The translations under genes and the position numbers were made by a program. 64,000 bases of DNA from assembly GCF_949987535.1 (NCBI RefSeq), contig NC_080078.1, positions 30,648,942 through 30,712,941 on the forward strand, given 5' to 3'. The first letter of the stretch is position 1, and the number at the start of each line of letters is the position of its first letter. This document shows, piece after piece, positions 23,389-33,846 of this stretch. The notes under the pieces are model-generated. The model worked only from the letters and a program-made list of their open reading frames with translations, made no database searches and was not told where the DNA came from. The stretch comes from Balaenoptera acutorostrata. Its lineage: Eukaryota > Chordata > Mammalia > Artiodactyla > Balaenopteridae.

Positions 23389-24207
23389 CTGGAGGATCCA
23401 CTTTTAAGATGACTCATGCACCTGGCTGGCAGGTTGGTGTGCTTGTTGGCAGGAAACCCTGCTAGGGTCGTGGGCTGCGGGCCTTGGTTCCTCTCTGTGT
23501 CAGGCTCTCCCTTGGATGCTTGGGCATGGTGACTGGGTTCCAAGAGTGAATGTCCCAAGAGAACAAGATGGAATTACACTGCATTTTTATCTAGCCTCAG
23601 AAGTCACTTAGCAACACCTCTGCTGTTCTGTATTGGTCAAGGGCGTAAAAAAGGCCACCTAGTTTCAAGGGTTCATAAACTCCACCTCTTGATGGGGAAG
23701 TGGAAATAGTGGTTGCCTCCAGGGAGGGAAGCTAGGTGGCTGGCGGGAGAGAAGAGAGGGAGGAGAGAAGGGGACAGTAGAGAGAGACAGATGAGAGAAG
23801 GGGGATTATGTCCCACTGCAGGGTTTTGGCATGCACATACATTACCTTTTGTTTACAACATGAATAAAAGGGCTGAGGTGGCAGGAAGTAGTGGGTGGTT
23901 ATGTTGATGTGTGAGCATGTGTGTTTCTGTGCTCAGTCTGGGCAGGTATGGGTGACACAGTTAGAGCAACAGCTCCAGTGGGAAGCAAAGGAGAGTATTC
24001 CTTCCTGGCCAAAGCAGGGCCCCAGGCTCCAGGGTGCCAGTACCCTTAATCCCAGAGATACACTAGGCTTGACCTGGTCCATCTCTTCAAATGGAAAGAG
24101 ATCCAGCTGTCCCCCAGGGGCTGCGAGTCCCCCTCTCCCGCCCCAGTGACAGCAGAAACACATCCATAGGCAGAAATCACAAAAATCCTTTACCCTTTCA
24201 CTAAGAG

Positions 24208-24263
24208 CAAAACAAAACAAAACTCCAAACAGACAAAACAAAACAAAACCAAAACAAAACCTC
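24208..24263 (+). repeat. (CAAAA)n low-complexity repeat
   Basis: Repeated CAAAA units, interrupted by CTCCAAACAGA. Confidence 0.82.
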
Positions 24264-24304
24264 CAAACCTCACAAATAACCTCATTCAAGAAAGAAAGCT
24301 GGGA

Positions 24305-24480
24305 AGTATAATACCCACTATTTATTAAAGACCCCACATGTGCCAGATGCTTTACCTAATTTAATTCTCACACAACCGTGGTTTTGCAGAAGAGGAAAGA
24401 AACTGAGGCTCAGGCCGGCAGAGTGACCTGCCCACACTCGCACAACTAGAGGCAGGTGCAGAAGTGTGGTTCCTGCCAGG
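24305..24480 (-). mobile_element. MIR SINE, inverted
   Basis: ACATGTGCCAGATGCTTTAC, AAGAAACTGAGGCTCAGGCC and CCCACACTCGCACAACTAG. Confidence 0.72.
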
Positions 24481-24794
24481 TCCCTTGGCGCCCGGGTCTG
24501 GTTGGTGAACGTCAGTCTTTCCTCCTCTCCCTGTAGCCCAGATCCTTGGCTTTGCCTAATGAAGAGGAATGTTCTTTATGTAATTTGGATCTGACCGCTG
24601 GACTTGGCGACAATTTATTTTGTGACTTCCCAGTAAAAATGGAGTTCTTTTTTAGGAACAGTGACTCTCGGAGGGCAGAGCCAGGAATTTTAATTGGGTG
24701 AGAGGCAGCAGCGAGTGCTGGAGCGGGGAGTCGGGAAACACCTATTCCAGTCCTGCCTGTGTGACCTTGGGCAACAATACTAATGCTCATTAAT

Positions 24795-25060
24795 AGTAAT
24801 AACACCCTCTACTTATTGATCTCTTATTATGTACCAGGTGCTGTGCTGAGCAACTCAGTATCACCTGATTTAATCTTCGCAGCAGTCCTGACGGAGGGAG
24901 GTATAAATATCATCCCCATTTCGTAGGTGAGGAAACTGAGGCTTCAGGCGTTGAGCAACTTGCCCAAGGCCACCCAAATAGAAGGGTTACATCGGAGATT
25001 TGGGTCTGGGCAGAGGGCTTCCGGAGTCTGTGCTTTTACCATTGTGCTATCATATTGATA
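24795..25060 (-). mobile_element. MIR SINE, inverted
   Basis: TTATGTACCAGGTGCTGTGC, TAGGTGAGGAAACTGAGGCT and CTTGCCCAAGGCCACCCAAA. Confidence 0.85.
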
Positions 25061-25084
25061 CACATAGGAATACAATACAGACAC

Positions 25085-25235
25085 TGATAGTGGCTAACAT
25101 TATTGAACATTTCCACGTGGCCATACACTTTTCCAGTCACTGAATACAATATATCATTCAACCCCTAAAAGGACTCTGTGAAGTCGAAATTATTATCATC
25201 TCTATTTTTTCAGATGAAGAAACTGACTTCTCACG
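25085..25235 (-). mobile_element. MIR SINE, inverted, truncated
   Basis: GTGGCTAACATTATTGAACA, GGACTCTGTGAAGTCGAAAT and CAGATGAAGAAACTGAC. Confidence 0.6.
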
Positions 25236-25814
25236 TGTTTAGTGAAGGGTTGGTTTTTCTCCTTCCGCCACATGGTGGTTGTCTAAGAGCTGTCACTTTC
25301 AGACAAAGGGTTAAGCTAGGCATGGACTCAGGTCATGTCAGGTGGAGGCTGGCCTCTGACGAAGGCCCTCCCTCTCCCTGTCAGAGAGAAGCTGGGGGGG
25401 GCGGTTTGCAGAGGAGGTTGGGCAGGTGCTGCTGGACCAATGGCTCACCTGTACCTTCTCTGGAGGCTTGGAGGCACAGGCCGCTCCCGGGGCTCACCTG
25501 GGCCTGGCTTCCAGCAGTCTGGGATGGGCAGCTGGTCTCCTTGGCAGAGCGGGCTACAGCCCGAGGCTCCTGGGCCCCACGTGGCTTGGTGAACTGTGCA
25601 AGGAAGGGAGGATCTGCCAGCGCGTCACCAGCCAGCTCCCCGCCGGGCACCATCTGGGATGCACTGAGCTGGAGAGCAGGGCGGCCAATGGCTGCCTCCT
25701 CTACCCTGCGGGCCTCACCTCCCCAGCACACAGCCCAGGGAAGGTGTCAGGATGTCAGGAGACAGAACATCCCAGGGGAACTTCTTGCTTAGTCCCAGAG
25801 GGCCCTATCTGACA
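25236..25814. other. GC-rich stretch with chance open frames
   Basis: Between two MIR copies. Overlapping open frames of 204, 128, 116 and 85 codons occur on both strands, but none shows a domain, and the CpG density is modest. I treat it as noncoding. Confidence 0.5.
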
Positions 25815-26045
25815 CGATAAACGAACATTTGTCAAACCTTTCCTGTGGCCGGCACTATGCTAAGTGCTTTGTGTGCATTGTCTCATTTAATGTACTCTTT
25901 ACGCACCCCCATATTTACGTACTATGATTAGCCCCATTTTATAGGTGAGGAAGCTAAGGCACAGAAAGGCTGAGGGACTTAGCCAGGGTCCTGCAGCTGG
26001 TAAGTTTCAGAGCCAGGGTTCTGAGTCCACTTTTTAAAGCCTGGC
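25815..26045 (-). mobile_element. MIR SINE, inverted
   Basis: CTATGCTAAGTGCTTTGTGT, TTATAGGTGAGGAAGCTAAG and AGGGTCCTGCAGCTGGTAAG. Confidence 0.82.
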
Positions 26046-26499
26046 TGGCTCCTGAGTCTTGGATTCTGATCTTCGCTCAGTCTCTTACCGTTGAGTAATT
26101 CTGTTCAGTCCCCTGCTCTTCGTGGGTCTTCAGTTTCTTCTTCTGTGTGTTGCAGGGTTGGACCACATTTTCACAGTGTGTTCATCAGCCAAGTCCCAGG
26201 GTTCTGTCAGGAGCTATGGTGTGGGTGTGGGTGGGGTTGGGGAGGGGATGAGGAGAAGCTGAGGATGAGCGTCAGACCCTCAGCATCTTCCCGCTTTTAA
26301 CCTGAGAGCAAACGCCACTTTCCGCTGCTCTCTCGGTCAGGATTGTGTGGGAGAGGTGGCTACAGAAGGGGTTATGATAAGTTTGAATACTAGCAATTGC
26401 TGATCTGACATTCTTGTACCCCACGAGAGGAGGAAAATAAACCTCAGAGAGGGTAAAAGACCTGTATCTAAAGAGGACCAGCAAGCTAGTGACTTGCTG

Positions 26500-26590
26500 A
26501 AAGTGCAGGTTCTGGAGCCAGACACAAATGGTTCAAGTCCTAGCTCTGCCTATTACTAGTGGTGTCCTTGGGCAGAGTCAGTTCTCGACT
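26500..26590 (+). mobile_element. MIR SINE, 5' part
   Basis: GGTTCTGGAGCCAGACACAA, TTCAAGTCCTAGCTCTGCCT and GTGTCCTTGGGCAGAGTCAG. Confidence 0.65.
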
Positions 26591-27210
26591 GCTAGACAAT
26601 CCTGTTTTACTACCACGAACTGCTCCAAGAGGGATCGTTGAGGCCCTGAGTTATTTCACTGATGGAAGAACTCAGCAACTGGGTCATCTTTCTTTTAACT
26701 CTTCACCCCCAACCCCACCTGCCAGCTCAAAGGGCCCAGGGCACCCAGACGCCTTTGGACCTGACCAGTTTATGATGCAGATAGCGGGGGTCCCCAAGGA
26801 CTGTCCCCCCACCCTCCACAAAGGAATGATTTGTAGTGACTTTATATCTGGCAACCTCTACTGGAATTCACGCCCAACAGAGTTCATGGATAGGGAAAGG
26901 GCTGGGCTTGGGAGAAGAAGACATAATAAGAGGCTGTGTGTGACCCTTAGTTTTGATAATCCTTCAACCAATGAAGGATGAGGAGGTGGATGAGTCCCCT
27001 GATTCCTTGCCACCAAGTGGGATAATTAGGGGGCATAGTCTTCACGGTCTCTTAGCCGGTTTTCAGCTAGATTGGGACTTAGTTGAGCCCAGGTGCCACC
27101 CTCCCATTAACACACCCTTGATTGGCTTCTTTTCCCACTTCCTCCTGGGCTTCCTGGATCACCTCCCAAATAGATCAAGGAGGTTCTTAGCTCCTATCTC
27201 AGGGTCTGCT

Positions 27211-27960
27211 TGTGATACTGTGATTTATAACAAGACATATATATTTGGTCTTTGTTGTTTCTGGCACAGAGCTCCTAAAACCCTTGGAATTTCCTAAGTG
27301 AAGAGATTAGAAAGGTGTCTTTTGTTGGGTTAATGAGGCGACTTTCGGAAAGCATCTAAGGATGGGCTGGTTGCATGCCAGTGGAGCCAACCACGTGATT
27401 AGAGGGTTGGCTATCAGGGGAGGGCAGAGGGCCTGGAGATTGAATTCAGTCACCAGTGGCCAGTGATTTAATCTCTCATGCCTATGTAAGGAAGCTTCCA
27501 TAAAACCCAAAGGCACTGCTACTAGGTCGGTGAACACGTGGAGTTGTGGGGAGAGCGGTGTGCCTGGAGACGGCATGGAAACTCCTCGCCCTTTCCCTAT
27601 ACCTTGTCTTATGTATGTCTTCATCTGACTATTGATTCATATCCTTTAATATTCTTTGTAATTGATGGGTAAATATAGTGAGTAAACTGGTTTCCTGAGT
27701 TTTGTGAGACACTTTAGCAAATTAACCAAACCCAAGGAGGGGGTCATGAGAACCTCTGATGTATAACCGGTTGGTCTGAAGCACAGATAACAACCTGAAC
27801 TTGCCATTGGCATCTGCAGTAGAGGGCAGTCTTGGGGTTCAGAGACCTTAACCTGTGGAATCTGATGCTGTCTCCAGGTAGATAGTGCCAGAATTGATTT
27901 GAATCGTAGGACACCCAGCTGGTGTCTGAGAATTGCTTGGTAGTGTGGGAACTACCCCCT
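27211..27960 (+). mobile_element. ERVL-type solo LTR
   Basis: TGTGATACTGTGATTTATAA at the left, CTCCTAAAACCCTTGGAATTT, a GGAAGCTTCCATAAAACCC block, then ATCTGATGCTGTCTCCAGG and GGACACCCAGCTGGTGTCTG near the right end. This order matches a common class-III endogenous LTR. Subfamily and edges are uncertain. Confidence 0.5.
27816..27829 (+). promoter_or_regulatory. CTCF-like motif inside the ERVL-type LTR
   Basis: GCAGTAGAGGGCAG agrees with the degenerate CTCF core at 13 of 14 positions. Weak by itself. Confidence 0.3.
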
Positions 27961-28049
27961 CTTGCCTCGCACTGGAATTGGTGCAGAACCTTTACTGCTC
28001 TTGGAGGGATCCGCATTAAGACATAGCCTTTCACGAACTTCACTACAGT

Positions 28050-28205
28050 GCTGGGGGAGGTAGGGTGATTTTACTCCCATTTTACTGATGAAGAAACTGA
28101 AGCCTGGAGAGGTTAATGACTTTTCCCAAAATGGTAGATTATAGGACTCCTGACTCCTAACTCAGTATCCTTTTCTCAGTGGTATACCTTGGTGCCTCCT
28201 AGCCA
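28050..28205 (-). mobile_element. MIR SINE, inverted
   Basis: CCATTTTACTGATGAAGAAA, GCCTGGAGAGGTTAATGACT and GGACTCCTGACTCCTAACTC. Confidence 0.68.
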
Positions 28206-28469
28206 CCTCTGATATAAGGGAGGACACTGGGTTGCTTTGCATAAAGATCAACAAGGAATGGAATCTTTTGCTGCTTTCTTCATTTTAGTTCTCAAGACTA
28301 GCAGTAGATTTGTTTAGAAAAAGCCTTGCCCTTTGATTAGAACTATTTTCCTTAATGGGTTATGGGAGCAGAGAGGGAAGTTCAGCCTTTTGGTTAAGAT
28401 ATTATGGAAGGGTTAACAAGTGCCTTGGTTGATCTCAGGGTAAAGACCTTCAAGAAAAGACACAGAATC

Positions 28470-28610
28470 ATAAAATGTCAAATGTGGAAGGCAGCTTTGA
28501 GGTCATCCTGGCTAATCTATGCCTTTCTTTTATAAATGGGAGAACTGAGGTCTAAAGAGGAGAAAGTCCTTAGGGTCACCAGGTAACATGGAGATTAGGA
28601 TCTGAGAGAA
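28470..28610 (-). mobile_element. MIR-like SINE, inverted
   Basis: GAGGTCATCCTGGCTAATCT, TTATAAATGGGAGAACTGAG and CCTTAGGGTCACCAGGTAAC. Confidence 0.55.
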
Positions 28611-29062
28611 AGTAAAGGAAATACAGGGAATCAGAGTCAGGTTGTGCAAAAATCAGGACTCTCTGGGAACTTGCTAAGTTAGAAATGGCAAATTGGAGTC
28701 AACTTTATTCAGTGGATGGGGCTACCCAGAACACCTTGAACTGAGCAAGCTTGTGAAGGTCAATCTAAACTTTGAGAGAACCACTTGAAGAATTGGTTAG
28801 TGTTGTCTGCCTTGGCACGGGACATCTGCCACTACAAAAAAGACAAGGTCAAGAAGGCTGGGACCGTGGTTAGCTCAAGTGTTGGCACCCATAGGCTGGA
28901 ATTTGGAGGGATGGTGAAGGTAGATCACCAGTGGCAAAACAATGCCTAAAGGTGGTGGCTAGTCTGGAGTTTAGGTTACTTCACTCCCCCACCCCCCAAA
29001 TATTTTTTTGCTCTATCCTTCTCTCTCATACTGCTTTGATCCCAATAACCTTGTAGAATGCA

Positions 29063-29083
29063 AACACACACACACACACACAC
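29063..29083 (+). repeat. (AC)n microsatellite
   Basis: About ten AC units followed by ACTCACTCACAC. Confidence 0.9.
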
Positions 29084-29591
29084 TCACTCACACATTTTAT
29101 TTTACACAGCAGACAATTAAAGCAAAAATTCTGGACCCTGCTCCAAATTTTGTCTTTTAGCATTTTGTCTCTCCTAGTACTGAAGTCCCACTTGAGTCTC
29201 AGTTTCCCCATATGCAAAATAAAGGTGTTGGGCCAGCTCACTGATTCTCAGAAAGTATTCAAAGAAACAGTATTCCTGCGGGATGGTAGCAGCTATTACG
29301 TGTGATAGTTTTCCATGATTAATTTCTTTTAGAATATTGCCAGATTAATAAAAACATTTTTTAAACTGCAAAACATCTCAGATCTTTAATAAGAATTCAC
29401 CTTAAAGTTACTCAGGTAGGCAGATTTCCCCAGACTTACTTGAAAACAGAAAATACACCATACACGATAGTCTTTAAAGGTCTTTCAGCTTCAAAATGCT
29501 ATAATTCTTTACCGAGTTCCTCTGAGATGCATAATCAATGATTGGCTTGTTTTAGTTCTCTCCCATAGATACGATACGGTGGTTGATTTTT

Positions 29592-29675
29592 TAAAAATGT
29601 TTAAATTTTTTTTTATTAAAAAAAATTTTTTTAACATCTTTATTGGAGTATAATTGCTTTACAATGGTGTGTTAT
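29592..29675 (-). mobile_element. LINE L1 3' end, very short, inverted
   Basis: T- and A-rich tail then AACATCTTTATTGGAGTATA and GCTTTACAATGGTGTGTTA. Target duplication GGTGGTTGATTTTT at 29578-29591 and 29676-29689. Confidence 0.88.
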
Positions 29676-30469
29676 GGTGGTTGATTTTTAACCACATGTT
29701 TAAGTGGCTCAAAGCAAATGGCAACCCTGGGGGTCATTTCTTTAGTTGAGCATTCGAAGATAAATCAATTGAATTGAGAGCAACTGAAACAATTTGTTCC
29801 TTAAGACCAGACTAGGTTAGTTCAGTTACTTTAATGATGTAAATAATGTGATAAGAGCAAATGGCAAAATTGACTGCAGAGCATTGTTGACTAGGGGTCC
29901 TTTACTGGGGACATAGCCTTTGTCAGCATAGCTGCTATGAAGGTTTTCCATCTGAAAGTCTCAAGTAGCAAAATCCTACTCAACATCCTAAGCTGTGTGG
30001 TGGGTTTAGCTTTTCATCACAGCACAGGATAAAGTGGTCATGATGACATATACACTGTTACAGTCTCCATCCACAATGTGATGGAGTTCTAGGTACCTGA
30101 CCCTAAGTGGTTCTCCACACTGGGGAGATGTCCAGCCTGGGGCGACTCCTGTTGCCTGTTCCTTAGACTGTTCCTTCAAATGAAGGGCTGGGTTCTTTCT
30201 CTGTTCAAAAGAGGTCACACCTGTTTGATCTACCTTTCTGCAAGTCTGGTCACTAATAACTTCAAACTCTCCATATCAGCAGTTTTCATCAAAGACTATT
30301 TCAGAGTCAGCACTGATATACAAGGATGGAAAGCACGGTGGTTAATAACCGGGGCATCATCAGACTCATCTATGGAATTAAAACAAATAAACATGCTTGG
30401 CCCCACCTGTGGAGATTGTAATAGAGAAGCTCTGAAGTGGGTGCAGGCATCAATATTTTAAAAAGCTCC

Positions 30470-30905
30470 ACATATACCAACCCACATGTCCATCAATAGG
30501 AGACTGGATACACAAAGTGTGGTGTATTCATACAATGGAAGCTACTCAGCAATAAAAAGGAAAATGCTGTTGTTACGTGCAGCAACACGGATGGATCTCC
30601 CAGACATTAGGTTAAGTGAAAAAAGTCAGTCACCAAAAAATATACAATGCAAATTCCATTTATATGAAGCTCGAAAATAAGCAAAGCTAGTACATGGTGT
30701 AAGAAATCATATTGGTGGTTTCTACTGGGAGGAAGTGGAATTAACAACAAAGGGACACAAGGGCACTTTCTGGGGGTAATGAAAATATTCTATCCCTTGT
30801 TTTTGGTGATGGTCTACACAGATGCATACAACTTCAAAATTTGAACTGAATCCTTAAGAGATATGCATTTTATTGTATATAATTTATACCTCATTTAAAT
30901 AGAAA
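30470..30905 (+). mobile_element. LINE L1M 3' end
   Basis: ACATGTCCATCAATAGGAGA, CAATGGAAGCTACTCAGCAA, AGTGAAAAAAGTCAGTCACC and the 3'-UTR words GGTGGTTTCTACTGGGAGG. ORF2 end plus 3'-UTR, broken. Confidence 0.85.
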
Positions 30906-31264
30906 AAGCCTAACTTCCCTGTAAGTCCCCAAATTAGGGTCCTGTACCTGTGCCAAAGTTCAAGAAATGATCATCTCCACCCAAGGGATGGGCCTAACCC
31001 AGCTCAGCCCAGTTACAGCCTAAAGAACTGGAACACTTTCCTATTCTCTGTCTTATATCACACAACTCCCCATTCTAATTTACCCTCCAGTATTTCTCCC
31101 ATCCTTTCTCTGTCTTTTGGATGATAAAACTCTAGAGAACTCAACATACAACCACCAGCTTAGTAATAAACACATAGGTCTCCAGGAACTGTGCTTCTTT
31201 GCTATTTCCATTTCAGTAGCCACATCTGCATTCCTGGAAGTCCCTTCCCTCTCAGGCCACCTTG

Positions 31265-31440
31265 TAGTTTATTGGGCACCTACTATGTGCTGGACCTTGG
31301 TGGCTCCTTTACCAAGAGCTACCTCATTTTCTTTTCAAAATAACCCTGAGAAGTTGATCCTTTTTATTGTCCTCCCCATTTTCCGGATTAGCAATCAGGC
31401 TGATTAAGTGGAGGATGCAGGGTTAGAACAGTGATTGCAA
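31265..31440 (-). mobile_element. MIR or L2-like repeat, inverted
   Basis: TTATTGGGCACCTACTATGT, GAGCTACCTCATTTTCTTTT and CCTCCCCATTTTCCGG. Confidence 0.55.
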
Positions 31441-31816
31441 AACCCCTTACAATTGAAGGCCTCTTTCCTTCCAGGGCCTGAGGGGAGAAAAGCAGAGTGT
31501 TGGAAGGAGAAATACAATTGAGTTTAAAAGGGGCAAAGGTCCTTACTTGGCATTGCTTTTCATGCCCAGTTACCAGAATTCAAGCCAGCCAGGCCCCACG
31601 CACCCAGGCAGTCCCGTGCTCTCTGGCTTGCCCCTGCTGGTAGCTTGAAAGTGACAGCCTCAGGGCGACTTTGGTTTGGTATAACTTAGAAAGCAAGAAA
31701 GAAGCAAGTGGAGGATACAGAGCTGTCTTTAGTTGTAGGGTCCGGGCTCCCTGAGATCAGAGGAGTGGGTTCCTGTCCGGGGGTGGCGAGGCACAGGGAG
31801 AAGCACTGGAGCAGAT

Positions 31817-31873
31817 TGTGTGTGTGTGTGTGCGTGTGCGTGTGTGTGTGTGCATGTGCGTGTGTGTGTGTGT
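31817..31873 (+). repeat. Imperfect (TG)n microsatellite at the GRIN2A promoter
   Basis: 57 nt of alternating TG broken by CG and CA steps. It lies immediately upstream of the CpG island. A variable GT repeat in the human GRIN2A promoter has been reported to lower promoter activity; this tract is in the corresponding place. Alternating purine-pyrimidine with CG steps favours Z-DNA. Confidence 0.9.
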
Positions 31874-32008
31874 CGGCGCGCCTGTGCGTGGAGGGGGATC
31901 GCTGTACCCAGCGCGAGGCACTGGGGGAGGAGGAAGCGGTAGCGAAGATCTGAATAATTGATTCCTCAGCCGCCGCACCAGACACCCAGAGCGGGCGGAG
32001 AGCGTGGT

Positions 32009-32029
32009 TTCAGCACGACGGACAGCGGC
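32009..32029 (+). promoter_or_regulatory. RE1/NRSE site (REST binding)
   Basis: TTCAGCAC followed by G, then ACGGACAGCG and GC: 19 of 21 positions agree with the RE1 consensus as I know it. The two differences are C to G at positions 9 and 20. Both half-sites (CAGCAC and GGACAGC) have canonical spacing. REST silences neuronal genes outside neurons, which fits a neuron-restricted receptor. Confidence 0.75.
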
Positions 32030-32700
32030 GCGCGCCTCCGCAGGCGCCCCCGCCTCCAGCCAGCCGCCTCTCCTGGCCTTAACGCCGCCGCGCGCTCCGG
32101 GAGCTGGTGGCCGCTCTCTGCGCCGCTGCCGGGGGACTGCGAGGTCTGCCTCCGCCGGCCTCCGGGGAGGGCGGCTGCGGACGGGAGCCTCTTTGGCCCG
32201 CCTGAGCTCCAAGCCTGTCGGGCTTTCGCGGGGGCTGCTGCGTCTCGCCGACTGAGCAAGTCCCCAAGTTGGCGTGGGGGCGCCCCTGCCTTGCTCCTCC
32301 TCCTCTTCCTCTGAGGCGACCGCAGCAGAAGCACGCGTCGGGAGCCCGGTTTGCCAGTGCTCTGAACCAGGGTGGCCAGGAGCTCTCCGGACTCCCGCCG
32401 GGGAGTGGGAAGCTGAACGACTGGCGCGGAGCTGGCCTCGCAGCTAAGGGCTGGAGAGAGCCGCCTTCCCCCGCGCGCACCTCTCTCAGCCGGGGACCGC
32501 GGGGATCCCCGGCCACACGCGCGCGCGCGCTCCCACATCCACTCGCACACACACTCGCCCTCACACACGCACCAGCCCGGAGCCTGGGCTGCGGAGAGGG
32601 CTCTCGGGCGCGCTCAGAGGATCGGGCAGCTACTGTCCGTTGTGGGGCAGGAAGCCGAGCTCAGGCTCTTGGAGGGAGGCGCCGAGGGCTTAGCCGGAGC

Positions 32701-32721
32701 ATGGCGTCGGGTGAGCGCTGA
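32701..32721 (+). promoter_or_regulatory. uORF 1 (MASGER)
   Basis: ATG GCG TCG GGT GAG CGC TGA encodes six residues. The start context is strong (A at -3, G at +4), so scanning ribosomes should often initiate here. It is complete within the exon and would act as a translational brake on GluN2A. The function is inferred. Confidence 0.6.
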
Positions 32722-32751
32722 GAGTCGCGGCCGCAGCCATCAGCCCTGGAG

Positions 32752-32775
32752 ATGACCAGGGGCGGCCACTGCTGA
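32752..32775 (+). promoter_or_regulatory. uORF 2 (MTRGGHC)
   Basis: ATG ACC AGG GGC GGC CAC TGC TGA encodes seven residues. The context is moderate (G at -3, A at +4). It ends 5 nt before the third upstream ATG. Confidence 0.55.
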
Positions 32776-33384
32776 GAACTATGTGGAGAGAGGCTGCGGT
32801 GAGTGCCGGAGCGGGACGCGGGGCCTGGGCGGCCCCTTTAGGAAGAGGACGGTGGGAGGCCTTGATAGGAGGGGGCGGCAGGACCGCAAGAGGGTCGTTG
32901 CGTGGGAAAGATCGCACCTCCCTCGGGGATCCGGTACCGCGGGAGCCGGAGTCCTTCCCTCCCCCTCTCCTCCTGCCGGCACATCGCAAACTCAGCCAGC
33001 CCCCCCCACTCAACCCCCATTCCCTCCTCTTTCTCTCCCTACCACCCCTTGCTCAGCAGCTCCTGGCCGCACAACTCCCAGCAGCCGGCGCCGGGGAGGT
33101 GGCAGGGGCTGAGGGTGGAGGTGCCGTGTTAGCTTCTCGAGGGTGGCCAACCTGGGGCTCGGGTTCTCCTGTGCGCCCCAGAGTGGAGCTCTCCATTTCG
33201 GCCACAGGGTCTTAGGATCCGCACTGGGGGCGTCTCGGGCACGGAGCTTCAGCTTCGCATCTCCGGTCGAGACTCCTGTGCGCACAGAGGGACTGTGAGC
33301 ATTGCAGACTGCAGCCTGTCCCCCGATCCTTCTCCCCCCGCCCGTGGGCTGACCCTGCCTCCCGTCTCTTCTCCGCCCTGGTAG

Positions 33385-33575
33385 AGCCCTGATGCAGAGC
33401 CTCCGGCTGGGATAGCCGCCCCCCGTGGGGGCGATGCGGACAGCGCGGGACAGCCAGTGGAGCGCGCGGGGGCCGCAGCATGCGGGAACCCGCTAAACCC
33501 GGTGGCTGCTGAGGCGGCCGAGATGCTCGTGCGTGCAGCGCGCCCCACTGCGTCCTCGACCTTCTCCGGCTACAG
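33385..33575 (+). other. Candidate alternative 5'-UTR exon of GRIN2A
   Basis: A pyrimidine-rich tract ending in GCCCTGGTAG (33375-33384) is a plausible acceptor. The donor TACAG|gtacgt follows 191 nt later, in the CpG island. I recall that human GRIN2A transcripts differ in 5' noncoding exons, which fits. The exon would carry several ATGs. The last (33523) would, after splicing to 34956, run out of frame over the main ATG and stop at 35074-35076. Confidence 0.35.
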
Positions 33576-33712
33576 GTACGTCCCAGCGGGAGACCTGGGC
33601 TCGGCGGGCCAGGGAGAAGGAAGACTCGACCGGAGGAAGAGCGGGAGAAAGATTGGGGAAAGAGGGAGAGAGAAAGCGGGAGAGGGAGCACCGGTAGCGA
33701 GGCGCGGGAGGA

Positions 33713-33731
33713 GCACCAGGGGGCGCTGCGG
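33713..33731 (+). promoter_or_regulatory. CTCF-type core motif
   Basis: GCACCAGGGGGCGCTGCGG matches the CTCF core CCACCAGGGGGCGCT at 14 of 15 positions. It lies in intron 1 within the CpG island. Orientation is as read on the + strand. Confidence 0.6.
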
Positions 33732-33832
33732 CTCCGCGCTCGCGGTGCTCAGCCGAAGACCGCCGAGGCCGGTGCGAGTTCGCCCTAACTTCCCTTGGTT
33801 TCAGCAGCGCCCGGCCCGAGGGGCGCGCGCCT

Positions 33833-33846
33833 GTGCACGCGTGCAC
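33833..33846. other. 14-bp perfect palindrome in the CpG island
   Basis: GTGCACGCGTGCAC is its own reverse complement. It lies in a run of alternating purines and pyrimidines. No assigned role. Confidence 0.6.

Larger units (their letters stand above)
22918..23650 (-). mobile_element. Old LTR-type repeat split by a SINE
   Basis: GTATCAGTTTTCTATTGCTG and TAGTGGCTTAAAACAACAA begin a common inverted LTR-like repeat that resumes after the SINE with GATGACTCATGCACCTGGCT. The family is not assigned. The right edge is approximate. Confidence 0.55.
28611..30469. other. Mostly unassigned intergenic stretch
   Basis: Apart from the (AC)n run and a tiny L1 piece at 29592-29675, nothing recognisable. 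29280-29560 is AT-rich and repeat-poor. Confidence 0.5.
1..31816. other. Intergenic region upstream of GRIN2A
   Basis: Fully intergenic as far as can be seen: no open frame shows a recognisable domain, and the longest (204 codons at 4183-4797 and 25178-25792) look like chance frames in GC-rich DNA. It is densely sown with MIR, L2, MER5, LTR and SINE copies listed separately. Unannotated gaps contain no feature I can name. Confidence 0.8.
32701..32798 (+). other. GRIN2A: GRIN2A noncoding first exon, 3' portion (5'-UTR)
   Basis: The 3' edge is a strong donor, GCTGCG|gtgagt, at 32798/32799, inside the CpG island and 2.2 kb before the coding exon's acceptor. The 5' edge given here is only the first upstream ATG. 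The real transcription start lies further left (somewhere in about 32.0-32.6 kb) and cannot be placed by eye; no TATA box is visible, as expected of a CpG-island promoter. This stretch carries three upstream ATGs. Joining it to 34956 is an inference from splice-site quality and from knowledge that GRIN2A has a noncoding first exon. Confidence 0.7.

Noticed and set aside
23300..23390. CTCF-like CCACCAGGGAAG in SINE heads
   Set aside because: Common to every CHR SINE copy, and the GGGAAG half lacks the GGGGGCG core.
25178..25792. 204-codon open frame (+)
   Set aside because: Begins in an inverted MIR, shares the region with open frames on the other strand, and shows no domain, signal or splice evidence.
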